From: Gelatoporia subvermispora B
Lineage: Eukaryota > Basidiomycota > Agaricomycetes > Polyporales > Gelatoporiaceae
DNA: 64,000 bases
Direction: 5' to 3'
Assembly (NCBI GenBank): GCA_000320605.2
Contig: KB445795.1
Location: forward strand, 991,867-1,055,866
How positions within the stretch are numbered: position 1 is the first letter of the stretch; every line of letters starts with the position of its first letter. The position numbers and the translations under genes are program-made. Shown one piece after another: positions 12,121-22,921 of this stretch. The notes beneath the pieces were generated by a model that was not told the DNA's origin, did no database searches, and saw only the letters and a list, made by a program, of their open reading frames with translations.

Positions 12121-13331
12121 TCATGCGTAGACGTGCTGGGCGCGCGGTGCAGGCGGTGCAGCGCGCGTGCGTCTGGAGGACCGGCATCCCTGAGCAGAGG
12201 ACTGCCGGGACGCGGAGGACAGCTGCGGCAGGGGGAACGAGTGGAGCAGCTGGAGGGCAGAGTCGAACCGCGACGGCGCTGGACTGCGAGCTTGTGTTTG
12301 CTGCACCTGCGTTTGCTGCTGGAGCTGCGACTGAGGCGCTTGCGGCAGTGGACGAGTGTAGACTGCATCTGCGTGCACCTTTGTTGGGTGCGGATGCGAG
12401 GGCGCAGGAGGAAGGACGATCTGTGGCGCGCCCGTATGTGAGTGCTCGTCGACTGCGTACTTGGGGAGGGCGGGGAGGTAGGCTGTGTCGACCTCCATGG
12501 GTGTGTGAGGGGGAGACAGGGACTCGAAAGACGAGTCCGAGTCCATGTCGAGATCTGTGCTCGAGTCGGAGCTCCACCGCGAGACAGGCGCGGGAGAGTG
12601 GGCACGGGGGTGCACGGCGCGGGGCGTGCGAGAGGTAGGCCGGAATTTGACGTGGCTGCGGCGGAGGGGGCGGGTGAGGCTCATGATGACGGCGTGGTGT
12701 GAGAGGATGTCAGACTCTTGGACACCCAGCTCAAAGTCGAGGACATCGAGGAACTCGCGCTCTATCCGGCCGATATCGCGCTTGCCAAAGACGCCAGTGC
12801 ACAGCGCCCAGTGCACGTTCTTGAGGGTAGAATCATTGACGTACTGTGGGGTAGCAGTCAGCAACGTGTGTAGGGAACGAGGAAGAGTGCTAGGTACCTT
12901 GTTGGCGACAATGAGGGCGCCAAGGAATACGCGTTCGCATGCCCACTGCTCGAGGGCAATTTGAATATGTGGCTTTGCCCTGTCGATGTAGACAAGGGTA
13001 ACGAGCAGGGAGGCGAGCTTGACCTCTGCCTTCTGGATGACGTCGGTCACAAATGCGGTGAACTTGGCGTGCTCGGTGTTGCGGGAGGGTGAGCGGCCAC
13101 GACGGGAAGAAGATGGGCGACCCATGGCGTAGTCGACGGTCTCGACGACACAGTCGACAACATACTCTGCAAAGGAAGACAGATGAGATTACGATATTGG
13201 TTATGGGGCGGCTACTTACCGATGAACTCGCGAGAGATGCCGAGGTCGAGGAGCTCGAGGAGGACGGTTGAGTGTGTGGCGGGGTCGACGAGGCTACTTG
13301 GGTGGACCGGGGATGAAGTTGTTGCGACCAT
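12121..13331 (-). CDS. PCL/Pho85-type G1/S cyclin
   Basis: Three exons: 13331-13220, 13166-12898, 12843-12121 (introns 53 and 54 nt), 367 aa. The N-terminal third is a cyclin box of the PCL1/PCL2 type: VLLELLDLGISREFI, DVIQKAEVKLASLLVTLVYI, the diagnostic WACERVFLGALIVANKY, then FGKRDIGRIEREFLDVLDF. Such cyclins activate a Pho85/CDK5-like kinase in cell-cycle entry or morphogenesis. The C-terminal half is low complexity (Ser, Pro, Gln) with no domain, as is common in these cyclins and possibly a site for phosphorylation. A TATA-like element lies 80 bp upstream of the ATG. The gene stands alone between long GC-rich flanks. Confidence 0.9.
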
Positions 13332-13410
13332 TGTGGTGGATGGGAGGAGGGGTGCGGGCTGGGCGGAGGAGGGGCCGGGGCGGATGGGCAGACATGGTTG
13401 GGAGCGAGGG

Positions 13411-13420
13411 ATTATATAAA
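13411..13420 (-). promoter_or_regulatory. TATA-like box of the cyclin gene
   Basis: On the minus strand this reads TTTATATAAT, 80-89 bases before the cyclin ATG at 13331, in an otherwise GC-rich region. Spacing suits a fungal core promoter. Confidence 0.5.
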
Positions 13421-16400
13421 CAGGGAGTGGGTGTAGGAGGACGGGGAGTCAAGATGACCGGGCAGGGAGAGATGGATCTGAGATTTGGAATGGTTTCGGA
13501 GGTTTGACGCAGGTTGACGCGCGTCTGTGGCGGCTCGGTGTCCGTAGCGAGTCGGACAGATTCCGACTTTGAGCGGCTCCCTGGCACCTGCCACGGCTGC
13601 CTCTAGCTGCCACTGGCTGCGCTGGGCTGAGGCTGCGTCCCCGATTGCGTCGCCCCACACGCCCGGCCTCTGCCCTGACTCAGACAAGCTCGCTAATCCG
13701 ACCCTCCTCCGCTGCCCCCCTCCGCTGCCACCCCTTCGTCAGCAGTCCACTAAGCACGCACCATTGCGACAGCCTACCGTCGTCCTGCTATCTCCACGTC
13801 CACTAACAATCCATGTAAGCCTACCATGCCACCCATCGCACGTCCACCCGCTGCCACTTTGCATTCCATTTTGTCCTAAATTGTGCACTGTTGCCATTTT
13901 GGGCGGGAGACGCCCTTCGCGCCCCATCGTCCGACGCGCACCGCGGCCATCGGCTCTTGTCCTTCTTTTCCAAATGTCTTCCCAACGGTCAACGAACGGT
14001 CAATGCCTGCATATGCTCGCGCGAATTCCCCCGACGCAGCCTCCATCGCAGCACATGCGCACCGCCGCGAGTCATTCCGGCCGGGTCGGGAATCCTTGCC
14101 AAAAACTGCGGTCGTCTTTTCCGCAGCGCCCCGGCGACGCGCACCGCGGCACGCTCGGCGCGCACCCGCCGGCACTGCGCGCGGCACGTCCTGATGACTC
14201 CACGTGACTGCGCGATGCCGCCTCGCGTTCGCGTCCCCGCCTCGACGCTCCTCCGGCGTCTCCGGCAAGATCATACCTGCACTCCCAACACCGGCAGCGC
14301 CGGTATACGAATATCTATACACGGTAACCAATGTCGCCACCGCTCGCTCGCCTTGTCTCTTTCCTCGCGGCTCCGGACGCCCATCAGCTTCCCATATAGA
14401 GCCACACCGCTTCTTCTCGACTCCCTGCGATCCTCGACATCGCCTGTGTTCATACGAATATTCCGCATCTTCTCCCCACCCTCAATTACCATCCGCGCAA
14501 CCCCAATTCCGAATATCCCTCCGAGCCGGGCTTCGCTGCGATGGAAGCGCGCCATCACTCATTGCACGCGTGCCAATTCCAGCTCGAGCCTCGCTCATCC
14601 GCACTCACCTAGCCTCCGCATATCATTGGTGCCCATTCCCATGTCGTCCTGCCCCGCATCCGCCCTTGCTTGCTGACGCTTTCCCTGCCCGCACAAACTT
14701 CAAATTCCTGCTTCGGTCTCGGCCCTGCTTACTCGCACATTCCATGCTCACGCCTATCGCAGCCCTGCCGTTTCCCACCCGCTTCACTTACGCTTTCTCC
14801 TGCTCTCTTTGGGGGCCCCCCACGTGTCTTGGCAATAACGCACCTGCGGACCTCTTCGAACCTGCCATATGCGGTATCACCCATCTACTCAAGCCGACCC
14901 ATCCACTCGAGCCTGACTGCGATAATGATGATCCCCCGCAATGCGCCCGCATCAGACGCCGGCGCCGCCACAGCCGCACCCGCCGCGCCCTTCCCAACGC
15001 CGGTGACGTGCGGCGGCGAGCCCCCGATTCAGCGGGCCCGCCTGCCCGCACATCCTCGCGCGAGGCGAACAAGCGTCGGCGCTGCGCGGCCCCGTATGCA
15101 TATCTATCGCGAGCCGGGGATCTGAATTTTCGCTGTCATCGTGTCAGCCCGGGGCGGGCGGTGCATATCATGCAATCTATTATAATTACAGGCAGTTCCA
15201 ACATCGCGCGCAGGCGACGCAGCCCGCCCCCGGCGCGTCGCATCGCGCTGTGCGTTCCCCTCATTTATCGTGCGCGAGATCGGATGTATCGCCCTCGCGC
15301 AGGCGAGATCGCCGCGGCAGCGTGCCTGCGCCGCCACGTACGCGCACGGAAGGACGCCACGGACGCGTCGCGCGGGCGGCTGTCGCGCTCATTTGCGAGG
15401 CGCCCGCTGACTCGCAACCGTGCACGTGTGCGGGCGGCTGATCAAGCCAGCTTCCGCTGTGGGCGCGTGGCTCCCACCGTATCTCCGCGCTCGCAGCGAC
15501 CGCGCAGGCATGGATGCGCACGCACCGGCGTCGTGCGGCTTTGCTGACTCCGCCGCAGGGGCCGCTATTCTCGTCGGGATCTGGGCATCGACGGTATTGC
15601 TCCCGCTATCGTACTATGCGTATGCGCCCACCCAATGGCTGCGTGCGAGGCCGACGTCGGGCGGGCTGTGAACCGCACGAGATGGGGAAGCCAAGTGGTC
15701 TCCGGTGCGGACATTGCGCTCCGGCCTTGGCTGCGCGGGCGCCAGGACCATCTCTTCCCCCAATGTCTTCGACGATGAGGCCGAGCAGTTCGGGATCAGC
15801 GTCAGCCGCATTCGGCTCGACCTGCGCACAGTGTGTCGCCGCATCAAGCCAATTAATTTGCTCACGCTTCCAGCCAAACTCATATCGATAGGCGCGGCAA
15901 GCACAAATTCATGCGTAGGCGTAGTTCATCGGAGCTCCCCCTTCCACGTGCTAGGGTGGCGTAGCGCGATCGACTGCGAGTGTGCCAATGCGTTCACGTA
16001 TTCGGCTTGAGAACGAAATCATCCTGGGGGGATGAACGAAAAAGGTTATCGAAACCTCTGCGCAAGGCGTGGCACGAGACTGGTCAGTGAGGTTTTCCAG
16101 AGGTCTATCTGGAGCTTGGAGCTTGAGGCTTGACGGGCCTATCGAATCATCGATATGTGGTTGGCTCTCATTCGTAAGTGAGTTGCAATAATTCACTCAA
16201 ACGTATGACGCGCGTCTGGCGTTTCGCTGTGTCGCCCCGCAGATCGCGATCCGTGATTTTGTCAACGCGCGCTCTGCCATCCATTGACGCATCGGTCGCC
16301 AGGCCCGGACGGGCGCGCAGGCGACACAGTCGCCGCGCTGCAACCTCAGCCCGTCGTGCCTGTTGCGTATGTGTGTGGTCTCCAAGCCTACAAGCCTACA

Positions 16401-16612
16401 ACACGCCGCGCGCAACCCCGTACGTAGCGTACACCGTCCAATTAATTCATATAATCTGTTACAGCATCCCAGCACGGCGCTGCGTGCCCGGTAGTCCGTC
16501 TGGCGCCCTTGCACCAAGCACTGTCGCCGTCGTCGTCGCTTCGTGTACCGCACTCTTCTGCTACCCCGGACTCGTCGGAGGGCGCGCGCCCCGCATGCAC
16601 GGCGCGCTGCAG
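13421..16612. other. Long GC-rich region, no supportable gene
   Basis: This contains the upstream region of the cyclin gene, then about 3 kb of mostly GC-rich DNA. The longest frame (14204-15547, +) encodes Arg/Pro/Ser/Ala-rich sequence without domain, signal or intron, and overlapping frames are open on other strands, so I treat it as composition-driven. No repeats or RNA genes were seen. Confidence 0.45.
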
Positions 16613-18104
16613 TCAGACTGTGGGGGTGCCCGCCGAGCCCGCGACTGGCGTGGTCGACGCGGCGTCCTTGCCCTTCGCCTTGCTGTTCTTGCTGCCCTTC
16701 GGCCGCCCGCGCGGCCTCTTCGCAGGCTGCCCGTCTGCGCCGCTGTCCTCGGCGCTGCGCTTTGCGCTCGACGATGGCGCCGGCGCAGTGGCGGCGTTCT
16801 GCTGCTGCAGGCGGAGGTCTTTCAGGAACCTAAGTGGCAAGGACGGGGCGTGAGCGGCCAGGCACCCGGGGATGCGGTGCGCGGGGATGCGCGAGCTGCG
16901 GCGGCGCGACTCACTGTGCCGACTTCTCCTCGAGCGTGTTCTGCAGACTTGGCAGCGGCGGGTGGCCGAGCTCTTGCCGCAGCTTGTCGACATCAGACTT
17001 TGCGACTGCGTAGTCGCCGTCGGTGATCGTTTGGATCTTTTGCCGGAGGTCCGTACATCTGCGTGCGCCGTCTCGTGTCAGCAGCCGGAATGCACACATG
17101 CACAGCCACACCAGGGCATGACGCCACGCCGGACAGTCAGACGCACTCCTTATTTAATGTGGCTTCCAAAATGTCAGCCTGATGAGAGCACGTCAGCGCG
17201 CCGCACCGGTCGTTGGAGCGTGAAATTGACATGCCTTGTCGCGATCCTCGTTGATCTTGAATCACGGTGAGTGTTGCTGGTCTGATCGGCTGAGTTTGCG
17301 GCTCACCTCTCGTAGACAGTTTAGCAACCGTGCGCGTTCGCTGTCAAGCCTGTGATACGGCCGTCAGCAATAATCAGATTGGGCGCGAGGCGGATGCGGA
17401 CTTGTTCTTCTGCTCTTTCAAATCCTGTATTGCCTTATTCTTCTGCTCGAGCGAGGCATGTGCTGATAGGATGTGTGCGGTATGTAATTGCAACGTTAAT
17501 GCATGTTTCCTGTTGTAGAATGATGGTCAGTTTCATGTGATCGCCAATTGAGGGAGCGGAGACAAGAAAACATTTGGTTCGCGTGCATCCCATAGGTCAC
17601 ATCACTTTGAGAGGGGACTCTGGTGGCGGTAGGGCAACAATGTGGGCATCAGGGCCACTAAAGTGCCTTACACCACCGATGCAACTGTCTTGACCCTATC
17701 CCCAGGCTGCCATAGTGGTGCGGGGTGTGGATGCAGATCTTGCAACAGGAGTTCGCATTCCTCATCTCCACCAAAGTCCCTCTTTTCAGTGGCCCTTCAG
17801 GGCCTGCGCCCTGAGCAGCACCGTGACCGTCGGGCACAGCTGATGGATGGCACAGAGATAGCGGGACTCGGTGAGGAGCCCGACACGCCCCAGGACGTCT
17901 ACCGCCCGGGGACCTGGGGCAGCGCTGCGCAAGGTGCGATTTGGACTGAAAGACGAGCAAACAGGATACACACTTGAGCTCTGCGGTCTTTGCGAGGTGG
18001 ACGAGGTTCTTCGTCCAGTCGCCGGTCGCGAGCAGGGGTCCGTTTGCTGAGGAGGATGCGGCGGGCGGCGCGGACGAGCCCGAGGTGGCATGTGTGCTCG
18101 CCAT
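16613..18104 (-). CDS. Coiled-coil protein with C-terminal AT-hook
   Basis: Seven exons: 18104-17974, 17509-17402, 17349-17307, 17255-17235, 17178-17147, 17058-16915, 16829-16613; they sum to 696 nt, 231 aa, in frame. The middle is a predicted coiled coil (SLEQKNKAIQDLKEQKNKLD, SERARLLNCLREINEDRDK, ECTDLRQKIQTI). The C-terminus is basic, with an AT-hook-like core (KRPRGRPKGSKNSKAKGK), which in known proteins binds the minor groove of AT-rich DNA. A nuclear chromatin or transcription role is an inference; I do not recognise the family. Two oddities: intron 1 is 464 nt, far longer than any other in the window, and the intron after INEDRDK (17179-17234) appears to use a GC donor. Confidence 0.72.
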
Positions 18105-18907
18105 GGGCGGGCAGTTTTGTCGCGAAAGTGAATGAGGGTGCTAGGGGGCGCACGCTCCCCCTCCGGAGACCCACTCGCTCCCGCCACTGCCCATTCCTTC
18201 CCACGCCTCGCCTACCGCTGCGACCCCGGATACTCGCGTGGTGAGCGCGAGCGCGAGCTGCCTCTCTCCCCTGCCACTTCTTGCACGAATCTCTCAAGCT
18301 GTATTTGCTTTGCCGCCCCGGTGCTCCCGTTGACCCTCAGATTCACCTGTTGTGATGAAGCTGCATGCTTCTCTTTTCCATAATGTGCTGGGATCGCGTG
18401 CATTTTCCGAGGCGGCTCGTCAGGACAATACATGTCATCAAACCCGTCCTATTTCCTCCGGTATCGAGGACGACATTTGCATCCATCTAAGGACCCTGTG
18501 GCCGCGCTGCATCTGGAATCCTTCGAGCGCACTTGCTGTCTGCCCACGGATTTGATACCTGCTGGACCCTGCTGGACCACATGCTGCCGAGTGCCGTCAT
18601 CTAACATCAGCACCCGACGCTTGTATCAAACTCTCCTGGTATGTTCGGTCGCCTTCTGTAGCGGTGGAATAGCCCCCCGGAGCGAATCACCCTTCTTGCA
18701 TTCTTCCCGCGGATGATCACGGACTGCAAGGCTCTTGCAGACCCCGCAACGTCGGTCTGGAATAGCAAGTCCGTATACGTCCGCAAACGTCTGGGATGAC
18801 ATCATGAACAAACAGGCCCTCCATTTCACTTCCGTCGTGCGCACGTCGGCCGACCTTTTCTGTTGCACCTTCCTCGCTTTGTAGGAGACACATCATGAAT
18901 GTTCCAA
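18105..18907. other. Intergenic, nothing recognised
   Basis: Upstream flank of the coiled-coil gene, partly CT-rich, followed by short frames without domain or splice partner. The tandem duplication begins at about 18.9 kb. Confidence 0.4.
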
Positions 18908-20343
18908 GATCACAGGGCCTGCCTACGTATGTGATTGGAGCTGGATAACGGATGCTGCTCAGTTATCAATAACTGATGACATCGCTGGCGGATTTGCAGA
19001 TGGTAGTTCCATCCGATTACGAGCTGCAGCGCTTGACCACAGGAGACATACCCTTTTCTTGATGTGTTGTTATCGGCCGGAGTTAGGTCGACGGGTCCCA
19101 CAGCTACATGTCTACGTGCTTCTGTACCTCGCCCTTCCAAATTCGTCGTTACCGCGCCCACATATAAGAACCCTCGGCGAATGCTCATCAGCCGTGTGTA
19201 TTGTAGATACGGTATAGTAATATCATTCCTCATTCCGATACGTCACCCCATATAGCCATGACTTCTACGTCGAGAAGAGAACCAAAGCATCCGGGATACG
19301 TCTTCGAACGCACACGTGAATCGTAAACGACTTCGCCTGTGATTGCGCGTGTACATCGAGCCGCCGTACCGGGTACGTACACAGATCCCTGCAGATTTCA
19401 AGTGTAGCAAGCTAACCACTAGCCTGGCGTTGAGACGCGCCGGGCGGCAGTGAATTCGAAAACTCCGAGCCGAGCACTTTGCGGGGTCAATTGTTTGTGG
19501 TTACCTGGAGCCCCTTCATGATGGCGATCTCAAGTCGTCGGCGGGCCCAGTCACCATGGCGCCAACTGACTTGTCTGCTCTGTTACAGCGGCCATTGTTT
19601 CCTAGTTATGGGGTAGCGTTTCACTTTCTCGGCCGTGCGAAAATAGTCAATCCTGCACCGTAGAGGTGGAGGCTGCGGCGAACAAAGCGAGCTTTATTGC
19701 TAATTTAATTACTGCGCTCACGCGAGGACCGCCGATATGTCCATGGAAACTACGATGTATTGTTCGTGAAATTTTTCAGCTTGGCGGGGCATCTGATCCA
19801 AAAGGGATGCGGTGATAGGAACAGAGAGATCTGTGACGGACTATGTGCTAATGAGCCAAGGGAACGCCACATCCAGTCCCTCGTGTATTGATGGGGCGCG
19901 CAGAGAAAGCAGCTCGTCGTGCACAGCTCGAAGAAAAGTGGGAGAACAGTGTAGGAGTTCAAGGGTTTGATTGCACGGTACCAAGCAGGGCCAACGGTGA
20001 AGAGGCGACATCCCATCCTGTAGGAGTGCCTTGGAAATACAGCATATGTACACAAATTGAGCCAACACGGAGTCGCGGATGGGAGGATAAATGCTTTTCG
20101 TGGTAAATCATGACGGGACAACGCTGAACTGCTCATTCAAAGCTTGAGTATCAGAAACCGCGACCAGGCTTGGCGACAGCGTAGCGTACTTTGGTATCAC
20201 CGGCGACAGAGATCCTGGAGGAGACCGCGAAGACCAGACATGAATTGGGTTTGTCTCGTGTAGCTATAGCGTGGCCAGACTCACAATGCGAGGGCCGGTT
20301 CCGTATTACGAGGAGTGAAGTGTATCAGTGACCGGGGTGTAGA

Positions 20344-20722
20344 TCAAGCTTGTGAGGTCGTTGAGTCCGGTGCAGCGACATCGAGCTTCCGGCGCCAGAA
20401 CGCGGGCTGTAAGAGACCGTCAGAATACAGCTTTGCTGAAGCTAGATAACTACGCACGAGTGAATCGTTGCTCGGCATTGAAACCACCTTAAGTCCTGGT
20501 CCTCCGCCCTCTGTTGTAGCGTCTTCGCGGCCCTGAGTACAAACCATTGCAGGATTGTCAGTGTGATGCCGACGACCCATTTACACGGATACACACCTCC
20601 GCAGCAGCTTGCGGTGAAGGGTACCTGGCGTACGGGTGGAACCGAAGACGGTGGCTCTGGCGGTACGGTGGGAGACAGGAGGTGTCATGATCGGCCGACA
20701 TAGCAGGTGCGGGGGATCCCAT
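20344..20722 (-). CDS. HPYPR-motif small protein, subfamily B (unit 1 copy)
   Basis: Exons 20722-20597, 20532-20458 and 20406-20344, phase-0 introns of 64 and 51 nt, 87 aa. Exon 1 has SCLPPYRQSHRLRFHPYARY, followed by an Ala/Pro stretch. Exon 2 is acidic then Gly-rich (GREDATTEGGGPG) and ends MPSNDSL. Exon 3 starts PAFWRRKLD. The duplicate at 24525-24967 has the same structure, and over 22 codons of the motif region the two differ by 13 nucleotide changes, none of which alters an amino acid. That is direct evidence of selection for the protein. Soluble, no signal peptide; function unknown. An in-frame ATG farther upstream (20845) is possible. Confidence 0.75.
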
Positions 20723-21637
20723 CGGAATGTAATGGAAGTAATTGAGCTGGATGGTAGAAGTTTTGACAGTGGAAAGGAGCGCAGGCGGGACAGACAGAGA
20801 CAGTAGATGGGAGTGGCGAGTCGAGATGGCCAGGGTAAGAAGCAAGAGAATTTAACGGATGCGCTTCCGCGGGGCTGTAAAAGATAGAGGATTTAGATGA
20901 TGCAATGACCTAACACTCAAGCGCGTTCCGAAGGTCGTACGCAATGCCGGTTTTTGAGTGGCTAACCAAAGACATGTAAGTCACTCATGCACACCATCTG
21001 ACCGCCTCATGGTCCCTGGTTGTGCGCAATGCAGGAAGCACCTCCCTCTACCTCGTGCCATCATGACCTTCGGGCAAACCGGTTCGAGCATGCACCGACT
21101 GAAGCGCCGACACGGGGTCATCGTGACTTTGCTGTCAAAAACTTCACCCCGGCCAGCGCGCAGTTTGTTCCGCTTCATGTTCGCGACGTTGGGGAATTTT
21201 CTGAGCTTCCAGAATGAACTTGCTACTTGGTGGTGTTTCCGATCGTGTTTTCGGCGAAGTTTCGTGAGACCACACGCGGGAGCATTGAGCTCGCCGCTGT
21301 CTACACGCCATCTACGCGAGATTCAGCTATGATTGGCCGTTTCACAATACTCCAAACGTAGTAGTCCATCTAGTCTTGACCCTTGAGGCACCAGGGGATC
21401 TGCAGATGGACCATCACTTTTGGTATGCGGCAACTTGATAGGTCTTGCGTCCTGTACGCGAGCTCGGAAGCCTTGAGGCAGGCGGCGCAACAAGCATTCA
21501 GTGTTGTGTTGAAGTTGATAGGCATAAATGACAGCTTGAGCCGCGGAGTGGTACCTTTCCATCTCGGGCTATGTGCGCTTGCACGCCACCGCGGCTACGT
21601 GGCTCGATCGCCCCGCGCGCCAAATCCGACCGTTACT

Positions 21638-22323
21638 TAGTGCTGTGGGCAGAATTCCACGGCGTCTATTCTGCCATCTGCCAGGCAGATATGGCAATTG
21701 CCACCGTGGCAGAAATAGGCAGAAATCTGGTGGGCTATATCTTCATGTCTCATTGTGACTACAAGCTATACAGCCTGTGCGGGCATAAGCAACAGTTCAA
21801 ACATGTAGGCAGGTCAATCAGCGAGATGTCACTTCAATATTGAGCAGCAACATTTACTTGAATTGGTGTCTGTGGTGCACCGCGCCCACCCGCAGCAGGA
21901 CGGGCCTTACTCTACTGTAGTACACCGTACGTATATAAGATTCTCACATGTGTGCAGAGAAATGGAACCCTCCGTTGTCAGCACATTGTTAGACAATACA
22001 CTAGCCCGATGATAAACTATCTTAGTGAAATTTTAGTTAGTTTGAACTTTGTATGTGCGACTCACTGCTTAGGATCTCGTTTAACCTGCGCTCGAGGCTC
22101 CGAAAGTCTCAGCAGGATGCCGAGGTGCTGCAGCAGCCCCGAAACTAAGCTCCGCTACCATTTTTTGCGATAACGCTCTAAGAAAAATGTCGCAAATTCA
22201 TGGGCGCTTACAAATATCTGCCATGATCTGCCACAGTCATTTTTCATTCTGCCATCTGCCGGGCAATTGCCAGGGGTGGCAGAAGTCAGGTGGCAGACTG
22301 GCAGACTTCTGCCAACAACACTA
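21638..22323. mobile_element. hAT-like nonautonomous element (MITE-like)
   Basis: The ends form 17-bp inverted repeats with two mismatches: TAGTGCTGTGGGCAGAA on the left, and TAGTGTTGTTGGCAGAA as the complement of the right end. The TAGNG start is typical of hAT elements. The subterminal regions are crowded with TGCCA/TGGCA and GGCAATTGCC words, as in hAT subterminal repeats. Flanks read CCGTTACT on the left and CCGGCGTTACT on the right, an imperfect match to an 8-bp target duplication. The equivalent place in the other duplication unit (about 25.89 kb) is continuous, i.e. an empty site. There is no transposase frame. Confidence 0.75.
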
Positions 22324-22921
22324 CCGGCGTTACTTTTTGCTTTCTGGCCATGATCCACGTTCACCAGCCAACTTACTGCCAGGAAATGCGTGTAGTATAA
22401 GGCTCGCTCGATAAATGACGGTCTACAATACGGACACACAAGATCGTCGCGGAGTCGAGAAACAGCGCGGTTTATCCGTAGGCCAGTCATCTGCCACATC
22501 ACACCTTGTCGGTGGAGACGGCCACAGTTCCGTACTCCCGCGGTACGAACAAGAAAGTTTGTTGCCAGACACCAGGCGTTGCTACATCTTTTTTTTCATT
22601 TTGGAAGAGCCGTATGACTCGAGGCAACGCGTCGCTACATCTTTGTGTTGCCGTTAGTACGTTGGTACTCAATAACAACGGCTCGCACACGCTCACAATT
22701 GTTAGAACCCGCAGCAAAGGCAGCGGAATTGGCGCTGAGGCGCTTTCGGGCCTCGGCCCAGGTACCCTCTGAGGGTCGTCAGCTTCAGCAGTTCTCATCT
22801 TCCTTGAAGTTGACGCACCAACGTGTCTCCTCTCAATACATCTTGCTGATCTTACTGAACGGTTCTGCACGAGTTATAAGCACTTGAGCTAGGCTACCGC
22901 AACTTTGCAAAGCTATCTGAA

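Larger units (their letters stand above)
18908..22895. repeat. Diverged tandem duplication, unit 1
   Basis: This ~4 kb segment repeats directly at 22922-26418. Matching anchors occur in the same order: the CTGTTACAGCGGCCATTG stretch (19580-19600 and 23583-23603), the segment before the HPYPR genes, the gene bodies (20344-20722 and 24525-24967), GATAGAGGATT (20882 and 25147), and the stretch with GGACACACAAGATCGTCGCGG (22433) against GGACACACAGGATCGTCGCG (26001). Many substitutions and small gaps show the duplication is old. Boundaries are accurate to a few tens of bases. No terminal signatures of an LTR element are seen. Confidence 0.85.

Noticed and set aside
14204..15547. 447-codon open frame in the GC-rich tract
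   Set aside because: Arg/Pro/Ser/Ala-rich composition, no domain, no introns, and other frames on both strands are open too; explained by scarcity of stop codons at high GC.
17642..17977. A separate + strand gene inside the long intron
   Set aside because: The frame has no domain or splice partners, and the flanking exons of the minus-strand gene join in frame across it.
20946..21332. Plus-strand two-exon gene starting MPVFEWLTKD in duplication unit 1
   Set aside because: The corresponding frame is broken in unit 2 and the two products align poorly, unlike the HPYPR gene in the same units; probably not coding.
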